From Epiperipatus broadwayi (taxonomy: Eukaryota; Onychophora; Udeonychophora; Euonychophora; Peripatidae), in NCBI GenBank assembly GCA_028023455.1, contig JAQFVV010006630.1, forward strand, positions 436,001 through 500,000: a stretch of DNA of 64,000 nucleotides, given 5' to 3'. How positions within the stretch are numbered: position 1 is the first letter of the stretch; each line of letters begins with the position of its first letter. The translations under genes and the position numbers were made by a program. Below, in pieces: positions 23,064-33,700 of this stretch. The notes beneath the pieces were generated by a model. The model was given only the letters and a program-made list of their open reading frames with translations. It was not told the origin of the DNA and did not search any database.

Positions 23064-23570
23064 TTATGATTGTGGAAATAATTTTATGAGGCTCCAGGTG
23101 GCATTGAATATATCCGCCAGGGCCAAAAAATGATCTCTCATTTTAATTTTTAGGATTTTATTTTCAAAAAAAGATTTATATTTTCGTGATGTTGGATTAA
23201 AGACAAAGTGACATCTTAAGAACCAGAGAGTAAAAATGATAAAGATGAAAAGCCTTATATTGGGAAAGATTCCTTTTTGAATATTTTCTATTAAGATGTC
23301 ACATATTGGCTTAGAATTATAAATGAGTGTGAATATCAGTTGTCTATATATATGCAAGGCATTGCAGTGATATAAGAAATGTTGCATTGTTTCATCATCC
23401 CTACCACATAAGGGACAGATAGGTTGAATGTTAGTATATTTCCTCTTATTGAAAAGAAATTCACTTGTTGTTAAAGCATCCATGTTAATTTTGATGAGGA
23501 AGTTTAAGTATTTAGGTTCTAAATACCAAAATTTAAATTTTTGTATTAAAGATTGTTAGTTTGAGTTTAC
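23064..23570 (-). pseudogene. copy E ORF2: C-terminal zinc finger
   Basis: Frame 23064-23483 (139 residues) contains CPLCGRDDETMQHFLYHC (C-x2-C-x8-H-x4-C), then TLWFLRCHFVFNPTSRKYKS and the end block FNATWSLIKLFPQ. Just upstream, in another frame, are the KFKFWYLEPKYL residues. It is the best-preserved C-terminus of the family here and was used to recognise the others. Confidence 0.8.
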
Positions 23571-23591
23571 TATCTGGTGTTTGAAGTAGAT

Positions 23592-24561
23592 CTAGGTTAG
23601 TATATTTTGATATGCATCCCAGTACTTCATTTTTGCTGTAAACATATTATCTGGGAATTTGTATTGACATATGTGTTGAATTAGGTTATTAATGAACTTA
23701 TTGTTGATGGGTGGAGGTGTGTCAGTAGGAGATATTGGAACGAAAACCGGAAAATTCTGAAAGTTAGTGCAGATTTTAAATAGTTTATTATAGGATTTTT
23801 GATAATAAAAGGTATTTATTGAATGCAATGATAAACCATTAAATTTTGAATGCTTTTGGAATTTATTAATGCTAATAGAAATTGTCTTCTGGTTCCAGAT
23901 CAACTTAGTACATAGAGAATTGATTTTCTTGATAAATGAGGTTGTGAATATAATGGTGGGTGAATAGAAATTAATTTTTGGATAGATTAGCATGTTAATT
24001 AAAGATATCTTGCTGTGTATTGAAAAATAAGCTTTAGTTAGAGAATTAATAATTTTTTGTATAGAAATGATTAGTTGATTTTGTATATTATTCTCATTAT
24101 ATTTACTGATTGATGGAAGGATATTCCCAGGAAGTTATGAGGTTGGGTTTGAACTTTTGTTTTAATTGGAGTGCCAGTAAGTATGGACCATGTGGCCATT
24201 TTTTCTGGATTGAATTTTAGAGTACAATCTTTTGTGTATTTTTTTAATATATTATGTAGTTTAGGTAACAATTTTTGTAAAGGAAGAAACACAGTTATGC
24301 CATCCATGAATGAAATATGGTTAATTGTATGGTTTAAAAAAATTGTGTGTTTTCTCGGTAGTTCAGCTTCAACTTGAAGTAAGAGGGGATTAATGTAGGT
24401 GATGAAGAGAGGTCACTAAGGAGTGAACCTTGAGGAAATGAATTATGTGGAGTGAATTCTGATGTTATTTTTCCATTTAAGGTGATGTGTATGTTTCTAT
24501 TTATAAAGAGGTTAGCTAAAACATACATAATTGGAATCAGGATTCCATGACTACCAAGCAC
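23592..24561 (-). pseudogene. copy E ORF2: reverse transcriptase, C-terminal half
   Basis: Three frames carry it. Frame 24334-24561 has NSFPQGSLLSDL (motif B). Frame 24071-24307 begins MDGITVFLPL (motif C, where the usual YMDD reads FMDG) and continues KFNPEKMATW (motif D) and HNFLGISFHQS (motif E). Frame 23592-23993 is the thumb, with INFYSPTIIFTTSFIKKINS and FVPISPTDTPPPINNKF. Loss of the second Asp of motif C should abolish polymerase activity. Confidence 0.8.
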
Positions 24562-24563
24562 TT

Positions 24564-26269
24564 CTAAGAGTGCACAGAATCAAAGGCAGCTTCAATATCT
24601 AATTGTACTGCAATAAGTGCAGCTCTTCTATGGTGGCGAATGTGATCAGTTAGTGCCCTAAATAAGACATGAGCCTCAGGGATGGATGAGCTTTTTTTGG
24701 CAAACTGAAATTTAGATAGAGTAGGTAATATAAGAGGTTGGATTTTATCTTTAATAGATTCTATTAATTTAATGATGAGTGGGGATACAGATATAGGTCT
24801 AAGATTATTGAGAGGTGAGGGTAGTAAAGGTTTTTTAAGAAATGGCACTAGTGAGACAGGATAGAGTAGTTCTATAGTATGAATTTGATTTGACAGGTAA
24901 TGCAGCATATTGTGGATGATGGGAATAGTAAAGTAGATAAGGTGTTCAAGCAAAAATTTTGGAATGGCATGTGTTCCTGGATGTGAGTTGTTTGGAATTA
25001 TTTTTAATTTATTTGTAATGTCTTCTTTAGATATATTAAGGATAGTTTGTGATATCCCAAAATAAAGTGTAGATTTAATTGGCATAGGTAGCTTTTGAAA
25101 TTTAGTTTTAAAATATTGTTTAATTGGTGGAAGCATATTCATTCCAGTAACCATTTTATCACTTATTAATATGGATGAGGATGTGATTACATTAGAGTTA
25201 TAGCCTAATGCCCATTTGATATATGCCCTTGACCAGTCATGGGTGTTTTTTAAAAAGATTTTTGCTTTTTTAATAGAAAGATAATTAGCTAGTGTAAGTT
25301 GTGTCTGTTTGAACTCTTGCTTTAGTATCATTATGATGTCAACTGAATTTGAGTTGGTAGGTGTGCTTTTTAGCTTCATATGCAGTATATTTAATTTTTT
25401 GAAAAGTGCAGTAGGTGAAGGATTTCTTGCAGTATAATGTTTAATGTTAGAAGCTAGAATATTAATGAAGGAAAACCAAGCTTCTGTTGATTGGAATGAA
25501 AGTAGGTCAATTTTTTTAAAATAAATGTATGCATTAGATATTATGGCTTTGGGAGCATTTGTTTTTAATAGTAAGCGAGTGGTATTGTTCAGTAAAAGTG
25601 TTGAGTGTATCTGCATATCTAAATTTATTATGACATTAAGGGCATGATGGTCAGAAAAGGCTACTGGGTTTAGGGAGGGCATAATTATAAAGAGCAATTC
25701 AGGAGAGTAAAAGAGTAGATCTATTAATGATGAATGATTTTTAGTGTAAAATGATACTGCATCTGATGAAAAAAAACCTTCTGAGCTCATTAGCCTTTTG
25801 TTAATTTTATGAAGATATTTCATTGTAAAATCTTGGTATGACATATTAAAGTCACCCAAGAGAATTATGGGGTGTGGATTTGTTGCTAATGTTAAATTAA
25901 TTATGTTAACAAGCTGGTGAATGAGTATTGGTTGATTGTATAAATATGCTATAATATTTATGGTGCATGCTGCATTATGGAGAGTGATGATAATCATGTG
26001 TTGATCAATATATAAGATATTGAAAGATTGGAATGGAGAGTTCCTATTGAGGAGTACTCCTATTCCTGCAGCTAAATAGTTTGATGTGAAAATCTGGTAT
26101 ATCCAAACTTGGCATGATGCTGCTCAGGTTTAAAAGAACTTACTGAGCATTTGGTTTCTGTAAAAAGAAGAATATGTGGTGTGAATTGCCAAATCCAGCT
26201 GGTAATGGCAAACATTCTATGGGGTGAGTTTATCCCTCTGACATTAACTTCAGTAATTGATACTAGCAT
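24564..26269 (-). pseudogene. copy E ORF2: endonuclease and RT N-terminal half
   Basis: Frame 26072-26269 starts MLVSITEVNVRGINSPHRMF and includes FTETKCSV. After one frameshift the 477-residue frame 24564-25997 covers ILLGDFNMSYQDF, SLIDLLFYSPE, AFSDHHALNV, the linker YIKWALGYNS, SHPGTHAIPKFLLEHL, LNNLRPISVSPLIIKLIES and IAVQLDIEAAFDSV (RT motif A). All endonuclease signature residues are present. This is the clearest view of how nuclease and RT are joined in this family: about 310 residues from ORF2 start to the RT linker. Confidence 0.87.
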
Positions 26270-26786
26270 GAGTATTCCTTTGTTGTATATGCATAATGTT
26301 TGTAGTTGTAAATGATCTTGGTAGTGGAAAGTATGATTTTATGCAGTAAGTATAGAAATATGAAGACTGGAACAGTATATCTAATACAACAGTGGGATAG
26401 GATGTTAAAGGAAGGTAATAATTTCATATAGTGTATAATGAGAATAGATATAGCATGTTTAATAATAAAAGGAAAATTGTATTAATGAGTTTATAATTTA
26501 TAGATATATGTGTTTGTTTATTATAGAGTTTATGTTTATTTTGTTTATGGCTACATGATGTAATCATGTGTGGTTGTTTGTCATGTAGTGTGTGTATAAC
26601 ATTTTTAGTGTGATATAAGTATTTTAGCTGGGTAAGTATAATCAGCAATGAACCCCTACCAAACATAGAACTTAACAAAAAATCATTATAACACAGTATT
26701 TAACACAAATTGGACAAAATAAAAATAAAATAAAAACGGTTGGATATAGTTCTTCATTCATGATATATTACTAAGTTTTGTTTGGT
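26270..26786 (-). other. copy E ORF1-ORF2 spacer
   Basis: A 517-bp AT-rich stretch separates the ORF1 stop from the ORF2 start, compared with 30-73 bp in copies A, B and C and 347 bp in D. One 84-residue frame crosses it (26424-26678), but it has no recognisable motif and no counterpart in other copies. It may be an insertion or a variable inter-ORF region. Confidence 0.5.
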
Positions 26787-28687
26787 TTAATGAGACCAGG
26801 ATAATTTGCATTGAGAGTAGTAATTTTTTATTTTCTTATGTGTTCTTCTGTGGATATCAACTCCAGCTAAATACACCTGCTGTTGTGGTGTAGGAGTGGT
26901 AGCAACTGAACGCAATTGTCTATCCGAGTGTGTTTCCGTTGGAGTTCCTGTTATTTGGAGGTCAGAGTTATTAGATTTTATTCTCTTATTAAGGGAAGTA
27001 AATTGCTTGGTTGCAGCATTATTCACTGGTGATTTAGATTTTATAGTAGTAGATTGAGTATTATTATCTTGAGTCGATTCAGTTACACCAATTCCCTTTT
27101 TTTTTTTTTGCAATTTTTTTATTTTTTGTTACTAATTGAAACGGAATGGAATTGTCTGCGAAAATGTCTTCAAGTTCACTTGATGAGGATGAGCTAATAT
27201 TCTCATCATCAAGTTCTGAGTTACTAGTTATTGGTATATCATTGGTCAGTTGAGTATTGTGGATGATAGGAGATGATTTTTGTATTGCTTTATCCTGGTG
27301 TATTGGTATTTATTGTTTGTCAGAGATAATCAAGATTGATGAATCCTGGGTTTGTGGTATCTCCGTTTGGGTATTTTTATTATCTCCTGTTTGAATTAAA
27401 GTTGGTGTTACTTTGATGTTATTTTCGTTATATTTTGTTGTGCTTAACTGGCTCCAGCAATAATGTGTTTTCGAGCGTTTTAATCCGCATTTTTGACATA
27501 CTTTGGTGGGACATTCTTTTATTAAATGCGATCGTTGTTTGCAATGAAAGCACTGGGGTGGTAAACCTCTGAAAGTGACGATTACTGGTGAGATGTCTGT
27601 TTTGTGTACAGTTGGTATATCACTAGGTGTAACATTTTTATTTATTGTTATGCTAAATGTCGCAATATTTAAAAATACTGGGATAACTGCATTTTTATCA
27701 ACCAGATATTTAAAGTTTGTTATTTTTCCGTATTTTGAAAGAATTAATTGCAAGTCAATTTCGTTAAAATCAATGTGGCAGTTTTTGATTCTTCCTTGTA
27801 GAGATAGGGCACGCTCCACATTGATGTAACAGAGGATTCTCGAATTTAAAAATTTAATATTATTTTTGAAAATATTCCTTTGCATTTTATTATGGAATTC
27901 TATGCATAAATATCTATTATTAGGATGGAATAATATTTTATAAATAAATGTCCATAATTTTCTTTCAGTCAAAAGTTGATAAAATTCATCCATAGAAAAT
28001 TTAAATAAATCGCATTCTGTGTTTGTAACTGCCATTATTAATGTTTTCTCACTATGGAATTTTTGAAATGATCTAAAGAGACTTTGAGGTATGGTTTGGT
28101 TAAAATTATTTGTGTACTGAGCATATAATTCCGAAGTAATTAATTGGGTATCATTTGCATTTATATTTACGTTACTTTGTTCATCTTCACTATCATTTTC
28201 TAGGCCTAATAATTATGTTAAGTATTCAGTTGAATTCTGCAAGTTACTGGTAATATTCTCGGCATGAGACTTAATTGCTCTAGCATACAAATTATTTTCT
28301 TTTATTTGATTTTTCTTTAGATCTTATTTGAAAAAGTGTTGATTATTATCTGACTCGCATAAGGTTATTAGCATTAATAGTATTAGCTGTTTTTGGTAAT
28401 TCAGGGAAACTATCCATGATTTTGATAGACTCTTGCATGCTTGTTTGAACGTTAACAGAGCCAAACGTTGTCTTTGGTTTCATTAGCTTAGGTTGCGGTT
28501 TCACTTGATTGTTAGTTTGAATTATGTTATTCGAGGTATTTTGGCTCTTGATTGTAATTTGAACATCTTCAGTTTGAAATGATGAATTATTATTAAAAAT
28601 ATAATTATTATTAGAACTAATAGAATTATTTGTAGGCACACTTATGTTTGCCATTTCACTTAAAAGCAATGAGTCTCTCGACTCCAT
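26787..28687 (-). pseudogene. copy E ORF1 (CCHC protein), frameshifted
   Basis: The N-terminal frame 28346-28687 starts MESRDSLLLSEMANISVPTN, is Asn/Ser-rich and contains MDSFPELPK. Frame 27310-28035 (241 residues) carries the RNA-binding block (LQGRIKNCHIDFNEIDLQLIL, from about 27800 down) and knuckles CFHCKQRSHLIKEC and CQKCGLKRSKTHYC. Frame 26787-27113 ends with TPQQQVYLAGVDIHRRTHKK, the family C-terminal motif. Two or three frameshifts and an internal stop near 28214 break the protein. Confidence 0.77.
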
Positions 28688-28890
28688 AATTATAGAACAG
28701 ATAAGCTAAAATCTGTCAGATTTTAAAAAAGGAAGTAGATTTTACTTAAACTAATTGTTTATTCCAGTGTAATAATCTATAATGATAAAAGGATCAACAA
28801 GTAGACTCAAAAAGTAAAATTTCATTGAAAATTGTAAAATTATTTTGGAGCCAAAACGACATGCTTGTGAGGCATGGTGGCCATTTTGAC
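28688..28890 (-). promoter_or_regulatory. copy E 5' leader with YY1-like motif
   Basis: On the minus strand, the first bases after the array are GTCAAAATGGCCACCATGCC. CAAAATGGCC fits the YY1 core (AAnATGGC). About 200 bp of leader precede the ORF1 ATG at 28687. Its position at the very 5' end parallels copies C and F. Confidence 0.45.
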
Positions 28891-29151
28891 TACTACTACT
28901 ACTGCTGCTGCTGCTGCTACTACAACTACTACTGCTACTACTGCTATTACTGCTACTACTGCTGCTACTGCTACTACTGCTGCTACTGCCACTACAGCTA
29001 CTACTACTACAGCTACTACTACTACTGCTGCTACTACTACTACTACTACTACAACTACAACAACTACTACTACTACCACCACTGCCATTGCCATCGCCAT
29101 CACCACTGCCACCACCACCACCACTACCACTACCACTACTACTACTACTAC
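28891..29151. repeat. CTA/CTG/CCA trinucleotide array between copies E and F
   Basis: The largest array, about 260 bp of CTA and CTG triplets that pass into CCA/CCG-like variants near 29080-29140 and return to CTA. Long Thr/Ala, Tyr/Cys/His and Val/Ala frames across both strands are artefacts. It joins the 5' end of copy E and the 3' end of copy F. Confidence 0.93.
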
Positions 29152-31293
29152 AGTCTGTATTGAATTATTAAGCAGTCTTGAAACTGCAGCATTATTGGCA
29201 TAGATTAATACGAGAAGCTCTTCATACCTCTGTGGTAGAAGTATCACTCTGCAATAATATTTGTGTGTTTTCATTGCTTGCATTTTTCTTTTTGGTTTTT
29301 CTGTGATGAATATCAACCCCAGAGAAAAAACCTAATTGTTGAGGTGTAAGGGAAGTGCTATCAGTAAGTAGATGTCTGGTCCAGTGTGAGTCTTGTGGTA
29401 ATTCTGTTGGCATAGAGCTGGAATTAGTGGATTTAAATTTTTTCTAAGCTGGTATGGTAGTTTCTGAAACACACTTAGGAGATATAGTGGAAGGTATTGT
29501 AGTGACTTCCATGCTTTGAGAGTCATTGGGTGGGTTGGGCATAATTTTCTTTCTGTTTTTCTTTTTGAGTTTTTTAGCCTTCACAGGAAGAAAAGAGTCT
29601 CATTTGTTTGAGTCATTATCACTGGGATTGGCTGATGAAGTGGTGATACATTGATTGCTTGATTCAAACTCATTTATATATTCTGGGTCCAGAGTGTCTG
29701 TTTGCTGCGAAATTACTTTATTAATGTCATGCAATGTTGCACCCTCTAGTAATGAAAGCTTATTACCTTCCTCAACAATGCTTTCTTCCAGTTGTTGTTG
29801 TTTCTGGATTGTCTCATGAGTTAAGGTATCAAATGCAGGTTGTGTATTGGGAGGAATTGAGCACTGATGCGAATCATTCATTTTGAGACCACATTGGGTA
29901 CAAAACTTAACTGGGCAATCTTTATGTGTGTACGCTATTTGCAATAAAAACATTGAGGTGGTGTGCCTTTAAATGTAATAATCAATGCACCTCTGCTCGA
30001 CTCGTGCACGGTCGAAATATCCATTGGGGTGATATTTTTGTTTAATAAGATATTAAATGTAACTATGTTTGTAAATACTGGCTGCACAGCTTTCCTGTCT
30101 ATTACATAATTAAAATTGGATACTAAGTCATACTTTTTGAGTGCTATCTGTAGATCAATTTCTTTAAAATCGATGTAACAATTTCTGATTTGACCGTTCA
30201 GTGATAGTGGACCCTCAGTGTCAATGTAGCAAATGATTTTAGAGTTTAAAAGTTTAATATGATTTTTAAAAATATCTCTTTGAGTTTTATTATGAAATTC
30301 AAGTCCGAGATATCTGTTATTTGGATGATTGAGCACCTTGTAAATGTAACTCTATAATTTTTTTTCAGTTAAGGTTTGATAAAGTTCATCTATGGGAAAT
30401 TTAAATAAGTCACAATTGGTGTTAGTAATGGACAAAATTAGTGATTTATAATTTTGGTAATTTTTTAATGAATTTAGAAGAGTTTGTGGAATCGAATTAT
30501 TAAATTTTTTTGTGCCGAGATCATACACCTCCGGAGTGATTGGTTGATTTTGATTTAGGGTGATATTATTGTTACGTGATTGATCATCAGAATCATTATT
30601 GAACCCAAGAAGCTCGGAGAGAGACTGTGCTGATGAGTAAATGTAATCATGCTTGTTGCTCGAATTACTCCTGAGCCTTCACATAAGTATTTTTATAAAT
30701 TAATTTTTCCTTTGTGCTAGATGCTTGTACACGTGAACTTTTTTCTTTAGTAACGAAAACATTTTCATTACATACAATTTGAGTAGGTTGAATGGGAGGT
30801 GGGAAAAGGCTATTTTTTAAACTAGGAAAATTTATTAGGTCATTTGTAGGTCCTTTCATGTGCTTGTCAGAGCTAATTAAATTTTGATTAAATGTTAAAG
30901 AGAATGATTTGGTTGACGAATTTTGAGATGAAACATTTGCAGTATAGTAAATATCATTAATTGAAACTGAAGGATTATTTTCAGGTGCAAGGGAAAAGTT
31001 AGATTGGGAACAAATTATCCATAGTACTATTATGATTAACGTTAAGCGCTAGCGAGCTAAGCATTTTGATGCTATCAAATGGCTGTTTTAAGGCCATCGA
31101 ATAAAACACTAGCAGAAATTAAAATGAGGTTGTTTCCTTACCTTAAAGGTTATCAGCTACTAGCAATGTCTTGTATGAAACAATAAAACAACACTAATTA
31201 GAGGAATTGCCTATAAACAAGTGTAGATAAATTCTCAAAACTACAAGAGAGAAGCATGGCGGTCAATTTGAATCGATGCCATCTTGGACTCTC
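29152..31293 (-). mobile_element. retrotransposon copy F, ORF1 only
   Basis: A 2.1-kb minus-strand copy bounded by arrays on both sides. It has the 5' leader with CCAAGATGGCATC next to the array at 31294 and a broken ORF1, but ORF2 and the usual 3' end are missing: the sequence stops at about 29152 without AATAAA or TTTAAAA. Either recombination between arrays removed the rest, or this is a non-autonomous ORF1-only derivative. Confidence 0.78.
29222..30980 (-). pseudogene. copy F ORF1 (CCHC protein), frameshifted
   Basis: Frame 30665-30859 has MKGPTNDLINFPSLKNSLFP from the N-terminal region. Frame 29935-30336 is the RNA-binding block (NGQIRNCYIDFKEIDLQIAL, then KYDLVSNFNYV) ending PPQCFYCK, the first knuckle; after a frameshift, frame 29600-29953 continues it and has CTQCGLKMNDSHQC. 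Frame 29222-29413 holds HWTRHLLTDSTSLTPQQLGF and SGVDIHHRKTKKK, the family C-terminal motif. It is closest to copies C and E. Confidence 0.75.
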
Positions 31294-31402
31294 CTACTAC
31301 TACTACTACAACTATGACTACTACTACTACTATGACTATGACTATGATGACAACTATGACTATGACTACTACCGCCGCTACCACTACCACCACCACTACT
31401 AC

Positions 31403-31434
<32 letters not shown>

Positions 31435-31452
31435 TTACTACTACTACTACTT
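31294..31452. repeat. CTA-rich array with TGA/CCA variants between copies F and G
   Basis: CTACTA triplets alternate with CTATGA-type hexamers and then CCACCA before a final run of CTA. The left end joins copy F's 5' leader; the right end joins copy G's 3' end (minus strand AATAAAG, about 30 bases, then GTAGTAG). Confidence 0.9.
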
Positions 31453-32017
31453 TCTTTTCTTATTATTATGTTTCAAATCAAACTTTATTATTCATAAAGA
31501 GTTACATTGTTAAGAATACATGGTTAAAATCATCATAGCTTTAGAATAAACAGATAGATATTATCGAAACAATTTAAATAAATGGTTAGACAGTTGTCAT
31601 CATAAATGTAAGTTGTATTTGCTTATGATTTTATTTCATCAGTTTGAAACACATTTTAATTGAATTAAATATATCTTTTGAACTATTAAATACACAGATG
31701 TGGTGGTTAAAAATGGTTGAAAATAATATATGTAGCAAAAAATTGTTCTTATTACAGCAAAGTCATTTGGTTGTTTGAGGTTATGATCCATTTTGGGCTT
31801 TTAATAATAACCATGTAGCAGAAAAAATATCTGGGTATGCAATTGTGCCATCTCTGGTTATCAGTTGTTCAAGTTTATTAGATAATATGGCTGGGTGCCT
31901 TCTGGTGTTTTTTCCCAAGACAGAAATTAACATCTGGTGTACAATAAAGTATATAAACAAAATGTTGCTGCATGGACTGCTGTTATTGAGCCATTTCTGT
32001 GTGTTTCTATTAGGTGA

Positions 32018-33700
32018 TTAATCATGGGTATTTTTCAGAGCTGGGCAGGTGCAAAATAGATACCATTGCAGTTCTTTTTCCCTGTGGCACAAGGAACATA
32101 AATAATCAATTTTGGTGTAATATTTAAGGAAATAGGGGTAGGTAGAGCATGAGGATTCATCTTTAAAAGAAACAATTTGGGTTCCAATGACTATTTCTTG
32201 AATTACTAAATCAACTGACTGTGGTTCATATTTAGCATTGGTGATTGGGCTCAATAGTTAGGTCTGTGTATAGCATATTATGAAAGCTTCAATAGGTGTA
32301 TCTACCAACACCTAAAAGAGACACCTCATCATAAATGATTTGGAGTTGGTTTATAAGTGAAGACAAATATCCATGTTAAGAGTATGGTCAATCTGTGGAT
32401 GTTATTTGAAGAATGCATTCATTAGCTGAAAATTTTTTATCAGTATAGCCAGGAGATTAATAGTTTTTCGTTTATGAAAAATTTGAGTGAAGACCTAATC
32501 TATTTCTGGTTGGTAGAAGACTAAATTGTTTTACAGGGATGGAGACTACTTTTCTGCCCCATAGTAGCTTGCTACAAAATGAGTAAATGGATGAAGTGAA
32601 AGACTTAGTGAAGTTTTTGATTGGTGAGTAATAGGTTATTTTGTAGTTACAAGTTGATTGAAAAGACATACTTTTGCATATAACGAGGTTGGCTTTGGAG
32701 ACAATTTGTTATGCATTCAGCAGCATCTTTCATTTTTTTTGTATCTTTTGTCACATTTCAGAGGGTCCTAGATAGAAAGGAATTCCAAGGAAATCAATTG
32801 GTTTACCATGATAAATTTATGTATTTATCTTGCAAGTGTAAAGAAACCAAGCTGATGTTTTATCATTGTTGATCTTGAGTTTATTAAGTATTTTTTCCAG
32901 AGTAGGTAATTGTTTTTTGGAGGTAAGAAAAGCTGCAAGGTCATCATGTATACAGTACTTGGTATATATAATCCAGGGTTTTGTTTATTATAGAGTTAAT
33001 GTAGAACATGAATAATAAAGAACTGAGTGAAGATCCTTGAGGTCTGGACTGGTGAGGAAAAAAGAATGAGATGTTCTACCATTGATTGTAACATGGATTT
33101 CATGACTAAGGAGTATATAGATTAGTAGGTATAAGAGAGAAGGTATTTTGGTGTCTACAAGGGTCTGAATTTAAATTTTCAAATAGGAGCCAAGTCTAAA
33201 GCAGTCTCAATGTCAATTTGAATAGCCATTAGAGCATTTTTTAGCTCATGAACAGAATTTTACAATGGTTTTGCAACTTGGCCTCTTGAGAAGCCTTTTT
33301 GCATGTTGCATTGGTGATAATAGAGGAAGGAGATATGGTTCAATTTTATCTTTTAGAACTTTTTCCAGGATTCTAATACCAAGGGAATCCATGGAGATTG
33401 GTCACAGATTAGAAAGATTGAATATTGAAGCTTGCATTTTGGTGAATGGAAATAAGGAGATTGGATATAGATCTTTTATACTATACAACCTTTGTAATAG
33501 ATAATTTTATAAATCACATAGATATGTGGTAGTAAACAGACTGAGATGTGAAAATTCAAATTTAGAGATTTCATGTGACCCTGGGTGACAAGAGTTTGTT
33601 ATTGTGATTAGCTTCATCAAGAAATCAGTAGCATGGAATGGTTTATCTAACTGGTTGGCCAAAGAGATATTCAGGTGGGGTAAAGGCACAATGTGATTGC
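32018..33700 (-). pseudogene. copy G ORF2: RT and C-terminal finger remnants
   Basis: Recognisable pieces are NSCHPGSHEISKFEFSHLSL (motif 0, frame 33507-33689); degenerate motif A and B regions near 33180-33010 in broken frames; the thumb piece ITYYSPIKNFTKSF (32472-32669); the block ending in TYPYFLKYYTKIDY; and CSLCHREKELQWYLFCTC (32018-32254), where the His of the finger is replaced. No frame is longer than about 80 residues, so it cannot encode a working enzyme. Confidence 0.7.

Larger units (their letters stand above)
22826..28890 (-). mobile_element. non-LTR retrotransposon copy E, near full length
   Basis: About 6.1 kb on the minus strand. The 5' end touches the array at 28891 and begins TCAAAATGGCCACC. 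ORF1 is 28687-26787, followed by an unusually long 517-bp gap, then ORF2 26269-23064 and a 3' end in TTTTAAAA beside the duplicated unit at 22740-22833. It holds the longest uninterrupted ORF2 piece in the minus-strand set (24564-25997, 477 residues). Frameshifts and a changed YMDD box leave it inactive. Confidence 0.85.

Noticed and set aside
28825-29316. Long Thr/Ala, Val/Ala and Tyr/Cys frames
   Set aside because: Same cause: trinucleotide array read in six frames. The overlap of three long frames on both strands is diagnostic.
2671-31452. Arrays as telomeric repeats
   Set aside because: The units are CTA/CTG triplets, not TTAGG or TTAGGG, and they are short and interstitial.
31284-31538. 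Thr/Met-rich open frame
   Set aside because: Falls on the CTA/TGA array; no homology to a protein.
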